DNA of 64,000 bases from Micromussa lordhowensis (GCA_964020085.1 OZ026596.1:45449311-45513310); one strand, 5' to 3'. Counted from the stretch's first letter, positions 1 through 9,773 are shown. Made by a program: numbers and translations. Notes: a model not told the origin generated them from the sequence alone.

Positions 1-1249
1 GTGTTTTCAAGTTAGCACCCAGAGCGCTGAATCGTTTGTTAGCTCAAGGCAGAGCTCAGAAATTCAGAAATTTAAGATTAATCAGGAAAAAATCTTCAAC
101 ATATCTTTTGGAATGACAAATAATTATTCACCATCCCTTCCCCATCCTCACCCCGCCTAACCCCTCCCCCAAAGAAAACTGAATCCCACTCATGGGCTGC
201 AAGAGCTGTTTTTCTTTTAAAACTACTCAAAGACGAGTAGAATTCTCATTGTTCTATTTCAAAACATTGTCAAGATCCGATAAAGCCCAGTAGCGCATTA
301 TTATTGTTTATAACAAGAATAACATCCCATGTTGGTAATTACTTACGTGTGTATTCTCGCAATTTTCAAATATTACTGGATAATACAATGCAGGAATATT
401 TATACACAAGAGAACATAATCTCTTGCTATACAAAAATATTCTGATTTTGAAAAACATCTTTTTCGCAGCAGAGATGAATTTTAATCAGGTATATAAAGA
501 AGTGTCAAGAGCCACGCCGGTCTTTCTAGTGTAAGTCATCGCTGTGTGTTGTAAAGGAGAACCAACATCTTCCTCGATGTCGCTCCTCTTGGTAGGTCAA
601 CTGACATTCCCGCTCTTCTCCAACCTATTTTTTATTAATTGTTAGCTTTTCGTTTCGTTTTGTTCGTCTTCCAGTCTTGACCGTCGGTTTAGCTGACAAA
701 AGTGATTGCAATTCTCTCGTTAAAGATGCGAGAAACCTTGCAATGACGCCGAATATTTAATTTGCTTGAAGACTGTTATCGCAAATTTATTTCTCGAGTC
801 ATCTAATGCTTCGTTTGGCCGCACACAGAACCGAGACATTAAAATACTTCTTAAACTTGGGTCATTTTTGTCTTGCTCGTAATTTTTTAATTGCTGTGTT
901 TATTGCGTTTTTGTACGAGTTTTAGAAAAACTAAGGAAGAGTTATTTGACTTACTCTTGTGGCTTTTTAAATTTACGTTTAGTTTTATTTGGGCTGAGAA
1001 AGACTTGTGACTCGATTCAGCATCCTTAATTGGGTACATGTATGATGGTTGAAAAAGGGCGTGGAAATGGCATTTGGTTAGCCTAAATAGCGCTCAGGTT
1101 TACCGTTAGTCTATATATCACTGATTTGAAGATGGTTAGCCCTCAATATATGTATGGGCTAACCGTATATCACATTGTTAAGTGCCATTTCGCGATTTCG
1201 GGTTTTAAATATACGCCCGGCCGTTGGGTTGGCGAGTGATCTCAGTTTA
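1..1249. other. Host non-coding DNA, nothing recognised
   Basis: AT-rich sequence with short chance ORFs only. No repeat, RNA gene or protein domain could be supported. Confidence 0.5.
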
Positions 1250-3842
1250 TGCCACGCAGCCATTCTTGAACTCGACAAGCGAAGCAAACCGGTGCAGTCG
1301 ATCTGATTTGGTCTGGAATATTTTCTTCAAAAACGGCGATCACTCTTTCAGGAGACATGAAAACGAAAAACTTAGAATATTTGCGCTTATTAGTATCTTT
1401 ACTTCATTTGATTTTTTTCCAGGCTAAACATATTCATAAATTCCAGGAAAGTGCAGTTATATTGGTCTGTTGAATGAAGTCGTCCTTGGACTCTGAAACC
1501 CAGTTGGTTGTGGCAACATCTTATTTCAGATAACTTATTTCTTCTCTTCTAACATTCAGCGTTCATTCCAAGGGGGATAAAGCGTGATAAAATCTAGCAT
1601 ATGTTCTTTCCGCCGTGTAGACAAACAACCACACACCGAAAGAAGTGTAACGATAAACATAACAAAGGGGAATTTATTGCCTTGACATACGAGGTAAATT
1701 CACAATAATTTTGAAATATTTTTGCAATTACATTCTTACTATAACCAGTCGGTACAAAAAGATTAATTGAATTAATACAAGAATTTTTAGGAGGCTTGTA
1801 TAAATATATACGCAAAAGGCGTAATTAGCAGTTTACCAACTCCCTGTAAAATGAGGATCGTTTGTTGGTGAATTTAGAGGTAACTGCGACTCCAAACTTA
1901 CTCAATAAAGGAAAAAATGTTTGTTTTCTAATTATTTATTGATGTTATCTCTTTTATCTACAGGCTCAGAACAAGTATGTTGTAAAAAAGTTCAGCAATT
2001 TTGGATAAGAGTTTGTTGCTTGTAACCTCGGCCACAAGTTGACTACTGACATCGTATTTCAGATAAGTCCATCGTATTTTTCTTATGTAATTTAATTGTT
2101 TCACTTCAAGAAAGAATATATGTCACCTTATTATCTCAATGCAAAATATCCGGTCGGACATGACCAAGTTCTTTGTGAAGAAAATCGTTAAGTCGTGTTC
2201 CACCAAATTTTCAGAACTTACAAGTTTTAATAGTTTTCTAATTTTACCTTTGCCGAGCGAGGCCTTTTGTCCTTCAATAGAATGTTAAACTCGCACATGG
2301 ACAAAATAACTTGTTATAGCCATGTTCCAGCTTTATAGACACAAAACCAAATGGCAAATTAGGAAATTACGCTGAAAACGTCATTTCAAACCATGTTTAG
2401 AATCTATGATTGCTCTGATTGAAAGCCAACGTAATTCGTTGATGTCTCCTTCTTTTTGCAGATTGAAATCAGGATGCCTGCAATACTGATTTGAAGAAAG
2501 CGTAGTCATTTTGGATTGCATTTATTTCATAGCTCTTAGACTCTGGCGCAACATCGTATTTCAGGTAAGTCCATTCTAGTTTCTCATTACTTTTGCAGCG
2601 GTTTACTGTAGTTTACTGTTTAACCGTTTCAGCCCATGAGTAACGTACCGCATATCTCTCCTTAGCATTCTGATACATCGTCTTCAAGTATGTCTCAAGG
2701 AAGAATATCAATACCTGGGGGAGGGGATTGTCACAAAATAAACAAGTAAATATTGTGATATTTTGCTCGATATGTTAAATTGCGACCCAGCTAAGACCGT
2801 TGTAGGCATTCTTGAATTTCGCGAGTGAATAATTTTCATAACGAGATTCAATTAACCTTTTTATGGTTTTAGAAATATAAAAACGTAGAAAAGGCATTTT
2901 CGTTACAAATCGTGCAAGACATCATTTATCTTTATTTTGTTTTTAGTTGGAGAAGTAGTGAAATTTGGCAATTTCTTCAAACGAAGAAAATATATTTATC
3001 TACTGATATTTCTTCTCATTTCTTCAGGTTGACCACAGACAGCTAAGATATGCTTGAAAAAAGTGCAACCGATTTTGGGATGCAGTATGTTGCTTGTAAA
3101 CGCGGGTCTAAGTTAACTATTGACATCAGCTTACCGGCAGGTGAGTCTATTTTATTTGTGAACTTAGATGCAGGTACTGCCTCCCTGATTTGGATGTTAA
3201 ATTTGTTCACGGACAAAATCTAGCTTTGTGAATACCAAACCATATAGAAAATGCGATTTTGTTGTAAAAGTCGTTCAAACTGATCTCTATTGTTGCTGGG
3301 GTTTTTTTTTGGCAATATAAGAAATTGTCCTTGATTGAAAAGCAAAATAACTCAATTCGTTGATGTCTTCTCGTCTTTACCAGATTGAATTCGAATAGAG
3401 GTATACTTAAAGAAAGTGTGGTCATTTTGGATTGCATTGTATAGCTCCTTGGACTCTGGGACAAGGTAACTTCCACTGTTTGACAAATGTTTGAACATTG
3501 AAGTATCGAGAAGTAAATAAATTTTATGTCTCCTTAAAGGGCCATTGTCTCGATAAAGCGCATGTGTGGTCTTGATTGACACCAATTTTTTTAACCAATA
3601 ATTATCGTAATACTATCACGCGCGCCACGAATTCGCCGCGAGTCAGCTTGGCGTTTCACGTGCAGACACGTGCCTTTCAAAAATCTCTTTATCCGCTGGC
3701 TTTTGACCTTTTGTTTGTAATTATATAAAGAATATTTATCATGTTTATGGTGTGTGAAAGCCGTGTCCGTTGAATACAAGCCCCCTACACTTTACTTTCT
3801 TCCAACTTGCATGCACATCTGCAGCTATATAGTTTTTGATGT
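1250..3842. repeat. Left arm of a large inverted duplication, part 1, with exon-like units
   Basis: Stretches here match the reverse complement of the right arm; for example about 1250-1340 matches about 45890-45970, and about 2440-2560 matches about 44320-44420. At least five copies of an exon-like unit of about 110 bp lie at about 1420-1540, 1960-2065, 2455-2570, 3025-3145 and 3376-3475. Each is preceded by a pyrimidine tract plus AG and most are followed by GTAAGT, GTGAGT or ATAAGT. The units contain stop codons in all frames, so they do not look protein-coding. Confidence 0.65.
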
Positions 3843-3848
3843 TCGTCC
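3843..3848. repeat. Left target-site duplication TCGTCC
   Basis: TCGTCC directly abuts the outer end of the left terminal inverted repeat and is repeated exactly at 24394-24399. Six bases is the standard target duplication of Polinton integrases. Confidence 0.93.
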
Positions 3849-4078
3849 AGTAGTGTAGTAATCGAGATCATCGGCGCGCCTACGCATAACCACACTAAGA
3901 TGCGTAAAAATCTGAGTCTAAAATATATGATATAAAATACACTAAAACAGCGTAGTTATGCGTAGGTAGCGTAAGTAGCGTAGATATCGTAAAAATTAGA
4001 CATACTATTTTACGCTCAAAAATGCCTAAAATGCGTAGGATGCGTAGGATATAGTAAAATTTAGATTGTTCTCACGAT
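3849..4078 (+). repeat. Left terminal inverted repeat (230 bp)
   Basis: Matches the reverse complement of 24190-24393 almost base for base over its outer 150 bp or so, and again at its inner end. Near 4000 the left copy has about 26 extra bases absent from the right copy. It contains a run of GCGTA-type motifs, several about 8-12 bp apart (roughly 3951-3985 and 4031-4050), which could be binding sites for integrase or a replication protein. The inner end overlaps the stop codon of the first leftward gene. Confidence 0.95.
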
Positions 4079-4299
4079 CTGTGTATGATATGGTAAAAAT
4101 TATATAATAATGGATCATAATGGTAATGGCCTACTCCATAAATTTCTAATAATTCTGGCTTAGCAAAAGTCAAAAAATTTATCCAATGTATTTCTCCAAT
4201 GAGGTCTCTTCCAAACTTATATAATTCTCTACCTATATAATATCGTCTTAATTCATATGCTAAATTTGCTATAGAATACAATATTTCATTTTCATTCAT
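4072..4299 (-). CDS. Small uncharacterised Polinton protein (75 aa)
   Basis: Not recognised. The predicted protein is rich in Tyr, Leu and Ile, has no signal peptide or obvious motif, and ends in a basic HRS tail. Its stop codon lies inside the left terminal repeat, so it is the last gene of the leftward group. It follows the 162-aa membrane protein on the same strand after a 23-bp gap. The start is preceded by an AT-rich stretch (AATAAAATAAATG), a weak form of the TATA-type motif at other starts. It may be a real terminal gene or a chance ORF in AT-rich DNA. Confidence 0.5.
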   Translation of the reverse strand: MNENEILYSIANLAYELRRYYIGRELYKFGRDLIGEIHWINFLTFAKPELLEIYGVGHYHYDPLLYNFYHIIHRS

Positions 4300-4322
4300 T
4301 TATTTTATTGTTTCATAATTTT

Positions 4323-4811
4323 TTATTTCAGTTGGTGGACAGTGTCATACATCTTTAAATACTTATCAATAATTGGGCTATTATCAATTACAAAATTGTC
4401 AACGCTTGTCATTTGATTAATTAAACTTTCTCGGTTAAGATCACCTGGGCGCATCGCTTCTCGAATCATTATTAACAAATGTTGGTAAGATTGGTAGGCA
4501 TAGGTACAATTTTGAATTTTTAAGTCTAAACCTTTGTGTTCCATGTACCCTTTAACTAATAATGCCACTGTACTAATCGCTATTAGACTAATACCACCCG
4601 TAGCAATAGCGCTAGCAATCCCACCTGAAGCGGTTATGACAGAGAGTGAATTACCAATGAATTTGAGCAATTTGAATCTTTTGTAAGCCCTTTTAAAAGC
4701 CCAACATTTCCTATGATAGCTTAGATAATAAGATTTTAGTTCGTCTATTTCAACAGCTGATAATTTGTCTGAAATATGATTCCAATCGAAAATATTCTTT
4801 TTAACCACCAT
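4323..4811 (-). CDS. Putative membrane protein (162 aa)
   Basis: No family assigned with confidence. A basic, aromatic N-terminal part (about residues 1-50) is followed by a long hydrophobic, Gly/Ala/Ser/Ile-rich stretch at about 51-87, long enough for one or two membrane passes forming a hairpin. A polar C-terminal part of about 75 residues follows. Its start lies 18 bp beyond the stop of the upstream eIF1-like gene, and an ATAATATAATGG motif precedes the start, as at other genes here. The hydrophobic hairpin suggests a role at a membrane, for example in entry or egress, but this is inference only. Codon and AT use match the neighbouring Polinton genes. Confidence 0.7.
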   Translation of the reverse strand: MVVKKNIFDWNHISDKLSAVEIDELKSYYLSYHRKCWAFKRAYKRFKLLKFIGNSLSVITASGGIASAIATGGISLIAISTVALLVKGYMEHKGLDLKIQNCTYAYQSYQHLLIMIREAMRPGDLNRESLINQMTSVDNFVIDNSPIIDKYLKMYDTVHQLK

Positions 4812-4829
4812 TATATTATTTTATTATAT

Positions 4830-5090
4830 TTATAAATTAAAAACAATTTGATCACTATCATAGCCCATTTGGATTAATTCATCATATATTTTTTCAGTTT
4901 GATCACCTTGAAGGTTTACAGTTTCATCTTTAATAAAACCGTTACACGCTAACTTTTTCTTCCAATCTTTTAAATTAAAACCTTCAATCTTTTCAAAAGA
5001 TGTGATTGATTTTTTTCCCCTCTTTAGAAGAGAAATTTTAATAAACTTTCTACTTTCATCTATCAAAGAAGATAAACTTTTAATATCCAT
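4830..5090 (-). CDS. eIF1/SUI1-like translation initiation factor (86 aa)
   Basis: The middle and C-terminal parts carry the SUI1 signature: a basic KRGKKSIT stretch (residues 23-30), the KKLACNG block (45-51) and the VNLQGDQ block (58-64), followed by a helix-like segment. In eukaryotic eIF1 these blocks form the ribosome-binding alpha/beta fold that governs start-codon choice on the 40S subunit. At 86 residues it is shorter than cellular eIF1 (about 110), with a reduced N-terminal tail and a short C-terminus. It starts after AATAGATGG, the promoter-like motif of this element, so it looks viral, not a host gene fragment. A role in steering host ribosomes to viral mRNAs is inferred. SUI1 homologues are known in some giant viruses; I do not recall one as a standard Polinton gene. 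Confidence 0.8.
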   Translation of the reverse strand: MDIKSLSSLIDESRKFIKISLLKRGKKSITSFEKIEGFNLKDWKKKLACNGFIKDETVNLQGDQTEKIYDELIQMGYDSDQIVFNL

Positions 5091-5096
5091 CTATTC

Positions 5097-5637
5097 TTTG
5101 GATAAGATAAATTTTTCTAAAATGCGTGACAAAAAATGACAAAACCCTGGTCGGGGGTGCTCGGTGGCTGTTACTTGCCTAGTCTCGGCTGTGACTTTCG
5201 CGCCGCTGACAAGGCGGCTGTCTCTCTCGCGCGTTTGAGATCCCGAAAGACCTCTGAGCACCCCCAGTTATCTACTGGGCCGGGACGGGTTCACCCGAGG
5301 GTTATCACCGTAGACGGTCTCACCCTACTATCCCTAACAAGCGCCTGCACGTGCCGTATCAGGATTCAGGGGCGGCCATTCCCCACCTCCAAAAGCACCA
5401 CCATTTGCTCGCTGTTTCTCTATTAATTTCAAATGGAGTATTTATATTGCACCAACCCGGTTTTCTCGAGCATGTGGTGCACTTTTTTCTATCCACCCAC
5501 GCTTCATATATCAGACACGGTTCATCCACCCATGCGCATCAGGCAAGCCATTAATTTAGCGTGGGTGGATGAAGCGTTTCAAATATCTGACGTGTCTGAA
5601 ACTCATTTGCATCAGACACGCTTCATATATTTTCATA
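5097..5637. other. Gene-free segment with GC-rich, hairpin-dense island
   Basis: There is no convincing gene here; the overlapping short ORFs look like chance. From about 5145 to 5400 the base composition turns GC-rich against an AT-rich element. Successive hairpins are visible: GGGGGTGCTC (5153-5162) with GAGCACCCCC (5256-5265); GCCGC (5202-5206) with GCGGC (5214-5218); CCCAGT (5263-5268) with ACTGGG (5274-5279); CGGGT/ACCCG (5286-5297); and AGGGT..ACCG (5298-5310) with CGGT..ACCCT (5315-5326). The stacking suggests a structured RNA or an inserted foreign fragment such as a SINE. T-runs lie just beyond its left end when read on the minus strand. No match to a known RNA family was recognised. 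Confidence 0.45.
5496..5625. repeat. Cluster of inverted and direct repeats downstream of the second fibre gene
   Basis: The sequence TCCACCCACGCTTCATATAT recurs nearby in inverted orientation (GCGTGGGTGGATGAAGCG). CAGACACGCTTCATATAT appears again at about 5613-5630. The last inverted pair, CGTGTCTG (5591-5598) with CAGACACG (5613-5620), is a perfect 8-bp hairpin just past the stop codon of the leftward 249-aa gene, so it may form the 3' end of that mRNA. Confidence 0.6.
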
Positions 5638-6387
5638 CTAGACATCAATTTGAATCAATAAGTTTACCATCGCGTGTGTTACGGCTGAATTCGATGTTTT
5701 GCTACGAAAATTGATCCTGTCGCCGGCTTTTATCGTAATCGGATCGCTGAAAATAGTGTGATTTGACCATTCATCCACAGGTTTGACAATTTTTAAATCT
5801 TTATCCGTGCCATTAAGAACTAAGCCAACGATCACTTCAGATGCTTGATGATTGCCAGCGCATACACAAATGCTGCCACGAACTATTTTACCGTCTACAG
5901 GACTAGGCCAACCATATTGCTTATTTCTTTCACATCCATTACCGAAACTCCATTGGAGACTGCTTTTAATCAGAGGCCCATTCTCTTCTGCATAGACGGT
6001 GATGAACGGGTGGATGGGGGCATTTGTACTTTGCGTCTTAGTCTCTAAATCATTGTAATCGACTTTGCTTTTTAATGCATCATTGAATTCGATTGCTAAA
6101 GTTCCTAAATCAGTAATTAAAGCGTAATCCTTTAAAGCTGATGAGTTGGCTTTTTTAGTTAGTTCATTATTGACGTATGTAGTAGCCGCTTTTTTCTTTA
6201 ATAAATCAGCAACGAATTTCTTAGTCACTGCATCATGGTCATCAATTGGAGCGGAAATGTTAGTTAATCTCTTGTTTTGTAAATGGAAATGGTTGTCTGG
6301 AGTTAATTTTAAGCCTATTCCTTTTTTAACCTTTTCTACTTTTCCTGTTGTTGATGGTTTGTCATGTTGTCCATTAGTAAACCCCAT
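5638..6387 (-). CDS. Short fibre-like adhesin with C-terminal head (249 aa)
   Basis: The N-terminal 60 or so residues parallel those of the 1108-aa protein next door: MGxTNGQ, a TGK segment, a Gly-containing stretch, then KRLT and APIDDHDAVTKKFV. This last type of repeat is known from trimeric phage-tail-like and viral fibres. A short coiled-coil-like linker rich in Lys, Ala and Asn follows (about 65-110). The remaining 130 residues look like a beta-rich globular head with Trp, Gly and two Cys residues and share nothing obvious with the larger protein. Role inferred: a second, alternative attachment fibre. It begins directly at ATATATATGG, inside a large palindrome, and ends before an 8-bp hairpin. 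Confidence 0.8.
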   Translation of the reverse strand: MGFTNGQHDKPSTTGKVEKVKKGIGLKLTPDNHFHLQNKRLTNISAPIDDHDAVTKKFVADLLKKKAATTYVNNELTKKANSSALKDYALITDLGTLAIEFNDALKSKVDYNDLETKTQSTNAPIHPFITVYAEENGPLIKSSLQWSFGNGCERNKQYGWPSPVDGKIVRGSICVCAGNHQASEVIVGLVLNGTDKDLKIVKPVDEWSNHTIFSDPITIKAGDRINFRSKTSNSAVTHAMVNLLIQIDV

Positions 6388-6450
6388 ATATATATATATT
6401 TATTTATATATTATATAAATAAATATATATATATATATGGGGTTTACTAA
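6374..6450. repeat. 77-bp palindrome containing a mirrored copy of the fibre gene start
   Basis: TTAGTAAACCCC at 6374-6385 is the exact reverse complement of GGGGTTTACTAA at 6439-6450. The AT-rich centre between them is nearly self-complementary too. The left arm holds the promoter-like TATATATATG and the first four codons of the 249-aa fibre gene. The right arm repeats this on the plus strand, opening a dead-end 11-codon frame from 6437. This looks like the scar of an inverted fibre-gene copy. Confidence 0.85.
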
Positions 6451-9400
6451 AGAGTCAAGGAACTATTATTAATAGTTCCTTGACTCTTTTCAAATTCTTT
6501 CACATTTTCAAATGCTGTACTATTATTATCCCAAACATTCTTTGTTAATAATCCTCTCACCTTAGTGAAAGGATTATCATCTACATTTATTCTTCTTATA
6601 GTTCTTAGTCCGCTACTATCAATAAAAAAATTATTAATAATAATTGGAGCACTAATTCCACTAAAAATTATGTTCATATGAGTGTCTTTTACCCAAATCC
6701 AAAATAGGACTTGCTTTCCTAAAGCGTTATTTGGAATATTAAATGTTCTTAAAGATGGTTCATCTATTGTAGGATTACGTGAAATTACGACTTTGCTTTT
6801 ATCAACATGAATATGTTCATAGCCAAGTAAGTACTTATATCTAATACTTATAGTCATTACACTATTTGTAGTTGCGCTATGTTGAAATACATAATAAAAA
6901 GTTAAATCACCTTTGTTATCACCAGTAGTTACAAATGCATATGTATTTGGTGTTCTACCTTCAACATTATCAGAAAAATACAAATCTTTTATTAAAGAAA
7001 TCTTTGAATCATTACTTAATATATATTTTACTAGTAATTCTACTAAATTTTTGTTTTCATTAATAGTAGGATTTTCTTTTGCAATTTCACTATTTACTTT
7101 TGCAATTTCACCATCAACATATTTTACAACATTATCTTCTGTTTCATTTAGTTGTTTCACATTAACAGCATCACTGTTTTCATTTCCATCATTTAATCCT
7201 TTTATTTGATAATTAGACATATCTATAGGTGCTTCAAAATAGACGATTTTGTTTCTGATGGTATAGAATCTATCCCAAATTCGCGAGTCAACGTCATTCT
7301 GATGACCACTTACTCCATAAACGACAACAAAGATGTCGGTTTCTGCATCATAAGTCGCACCACTCTTATACTTTAAAGTTAAATCAATATCTAAATCAAT
7401 AATCCCAATGTTTCCATATTTATGAAAATTGATAATTGTTCTACTATGATCGGAAAAAGTATTTGTATTATTACGTGAAACATTTAATGTTTCGGATACT
7501 GCGTCGACAACCACTTCGTTTCGATCTACTAGATTACCATAATACATTTCAAAAGCTAATGTATACTCACCTAAATCTAACGATTTTAAATCAATAGTTA
7601 ATCGGGTGCTATAATAACCGATAGCAGAGTCATACTTAATTTTAAATTGATAAGTAGATTTGTTGATATTATAGTAATCTTTGTCGACTTTTCTTACTTT
7701 GACAATATCATCATCATCTTCCTTAAACAAATCATCATCCATAACAAAATAGAATTCATTCTCTTGTCGGTTTGCTTTAATATTCAGTTCTTCAGATTCA
7801 CTCACTTTATCTGTAATCAAAGTATTAATTACAGCGTTATTATCACTAATTGTCCTATTAACATAGTTAACAGTGGAAGCGTGAAAGCTATCTGATGACT
7901 TTGGATCTTTCAAGCGGATAATGCTATGATTAGCCATATCAATGGAGTCTTCCATCGGATCAGGATTTTTTCTATTAAGCGCTGCTGTAGAGACATCATT
8001 TATTTCTCTTTTTAGATCTCCTCTCTGTCCGTGAAAATATCCAAAGTTAATAACATCATTAGATTGAGCATTTTGTGCAGCTTGACTTGAGTCATCTTCA
8101 ACAAAAGGTTTAATATTTCTAATAGCATTTCCTCCCATTTGGAGATTTCCAGTCATTGATCTGGAACCATTTAAAGGTAAATTCAAATTATCTCCATTGT
8201 CAACATAAGTTTTATTGACAGCATCATCACCACTCAAAGGATTTGGTAAACCATAAAGATAACTATTATTCATATTAATTGGACTATTACCATCAGCTAC
8301 CATTGTTAATCGCCCACAATTCACAATGAGATTGTCGTTCATGTTGAGATCACCTGTCATTGCACGCGACCCATCTAATTTTAATACATCTTTAGGTAGC
8401 TTACTTATTTCTGCCTGAACAAATGCCTTGGAGACTAAATCATTAGTATCAAAAGTATTTACACCATATGGCTCAGTATTTTTTATCCGTTTACCTTTTA
8501 AGTCATAGTCATCACCTTTTAATTTTAAAAAGTTTTCATTGACATAAAGTTTATTAACAGCCATTTTAGAATCTTTTAAAGCATTAGGGTAATCAGTGAT
8601 TGGAACATCATCTTGTGTAACTAAATCTGTTATTTTATTGTCATTCATGTTGAGATTTCCAGTCATAGAGCGTGAACCATCTAATTTGAGAATCTGACTT
8701 AAATCAATCTTAGTAATCTCATCATCAACATAAGTTTTGTCTGCTTTTCGAGAAGATAAATCATTAATAGCAATATCTTGTTTAGCGTCTTGATCGTCAA
8801 CATACTCTTTATTAGCTGCATCTTTGAGGTTAGATGGATCAGCAATATTGACTATCTTTTCATTATTCATATTGATTGGTTCAAAATTTAATATTGTTCC
8901 TGAAAAATCAGTACTTTTAACATTAAATAATCTATGATCAAAACTAGTCCTTTGTGTTCCTTTGACACATCTACTAAAAAATAGAAATTTAAAATTAGAG
9001 TTACTGGAACCATAATATCGAAATTGTAAACTAATGTTCACATCTCTTTTAGAACTATTAAATATTATGTAAGCTTTTGCGTAATTGCTAAACCAATCAT
9101 GACTAAAATCAATTATGTTTGCATTACCAGTGACATTGGTCAATAATAGTCTATCTGAATCACCATCTGTAACTATATTTGTTCCATCATATCCAAATAT
9201 TTCAAAAACGATAGAATAATTAGGATCTATTTCTAAATTGTTCACTAGTTTAACAGTAGAATAAGCATAACCAGATTGCGTCCCTTCTCGAGGCGCTTCT
9301 AATAGTTCAAAATGATCAGTATGCCCAGGAATAGAAACGTCCCCTTTAGTTAATTCTGCTTTATCACCAAAATCTTTATAAAAAGTAAAACTAGGTTGCA

Positions 9401-9773
9401 AATGATAATTTGTCCTATGATCTGTTGTCATCTCCTTTAATTGTTTCAGAGGTACAGCATCATTATCATCCGTAGCACCTTCTAAATCACTAATCTTATG
9501 ATTATTCATATTTAAATGACAAGTCATTGAAGTTGTTCCATCTCTTTTCAGATAAGGTGACAAATCAATAGCTGGTAGGTTATTATCAACATACTCCTTT
9601 GTAGCGGCATCATTTTTATCGATAGGAGCAGCTACTTCAGTTAATCGCTTACTATCAATGTCAAAATTACCATCATCAGTTAGACTAAATCCAATTCCAG
9701 GTAAACCAGGATCACCTTTTTCACCTTTACCTGTTGCTGATAATGTTTCAAGTTGTCCATTAGTAACACCCAT
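6447..9773 (-). CDS. Long repetitive fibre/adhesin (1108 aa)
   Basis: The largest gene of the element. The N-terminus has a collagen-like GEKGDPGLPGIG stretch (about residues 17-28). Many degenerate repeats of about 40 residues follow, typified by DGSRSMTGNLNMNDNKITDL and by DAATKEYVD blocks. This repeat type is common in tail fibres and other trimeric beta-structured adhesins. Four clear MTG-type blocks and at least four INMNN/IDM-type blocks are visible, interrupted by beta-rich inserts (about 130-280 and 640-800) that could be lateral domains. The C-terminal 200 residues look globular. Role inferred: host-cell attachment fibre on the virion. It starts at TATATATGGG and ends in a 20-bp-arm hairpin. 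LPGI-G near the N-terminus fits the adenain cleavage consensus. Confidence 0.85.
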   Translation of the reverse strand: MGVTNGQLETLSATGKGEKGDPGLPGIGFSLTDDGNFDIDSKRLTEVAAPIDKNDAATKEYVDNNLPAIDLSPYLKRDGTTSMTCHLNMNNHKISDLEGATDDNDAVPLKQLKEMTTDHRTNYHLQPSFTFYKDFGDKAELTKGDVSIPGHTDHFELLEAPREGTQSGYAYSTVKLVNNLEIDPNYSIVFEIFGYDGTNIVTDGDSDRLLLTNVTGNANIIDFSHDWFSNYAKAYIIFNSSKRDVNISLQFRYYGSSNSNFKFLFFSRCVKGTQRTSFDHRLFNVKSTDFSGTILNFEPINMNNEKIVNIADPSNLKDAANKEYVDDQDAKQDIAINDLSSRKADKTYVDDEITKIDLSQILKLDGSRSMTGNLNMNDNKITDLVTQDDVPITDYPNALKDSKMAVNKLYVNENFLKLKGDDYDLKGKRIKNTEPYGVNTFDTNDLVSKAFVQAEISKLPKDVLKLDGSRAMTGDLNMNDNLIVNCGRLTMVADGNSPINMNNSYLYGLPNPLSGDDAVNKTYVDNGDNLNLPLNGSRSMTGNLQMGGNAIRNIKPFVEDDSSQAAQNAQSNDVINFGYFHGQRGDLKREINDVSTAALNRKNPDPMEDSIDMANHSIIRLKDPKSSDSFHASTVNYVNRTISDNNAVINTLITDKVSESEELNIKANRQENEFYFVMDDDLFKEDDDDIVKVRKVDKDYYNINKSTYQFKIKYDSAIGYYSTRLTIDLKSLDLGEYTLAFEMYYGNLVDRNEVVVDAVSETLNVSRNNTNTFSDHSRTIINFHKYGNIGIIDLDIDLTLKYKSGATYDAETDIFVVVYGVSGHQNDVDSRIWDRFYTIRNKIVYFEAPIDMSNYQIKGLNDGNENSDAVNVKQLNETEDNVVKYVDGEIAKVNSEIAKENPTINENKNLVELLVKYILSNDSKISLIKDLYFSDNVEGRTPNTYAFVTTGDNKGDLTFYYVFQHSATTNSVMTISIRYKYLLGYEHIHVDKSKVVISRNPTIDEPSLRTFNIPNNALGKQVLFWIWVKDTHMNIIFSGISAPIIINNFFIDSSGLRTIRRINVDDNPFTKVRGLLTKNVWDNNSTAFENVKEFEKSQGTINNSSLTL
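6449..6489 (-). terminator. Perfect 20-bp-arm hairpin at the end of the long fibre gene
   Basis: AAAGAGTCAAGGAACTATTA (6449-6468) pairs perfectly with 6470-6489 around a single-base loop. The stop codon (6447-6449) of the leftward 1108-aa gene lies at its edge. In mimivirus and relatives, mRNAs are polyadenylated at such hairpins. A similar transcript-end role here is inferred. Confidence 0.7.

Noticed and set aside
5136..5714. Three plus-strand ORFs of 67-96 aa in the GC-rich island
   Set aside because: They overlap one another, follow hairpins, not codon structure, and lack the element's start motif.
6913..7895. Plus-strand ORFs inside the long fibre gene
   Set aside because: Antisense shadows of the 1108-aa gene, hydrophobic by complementarity, with no start motif.
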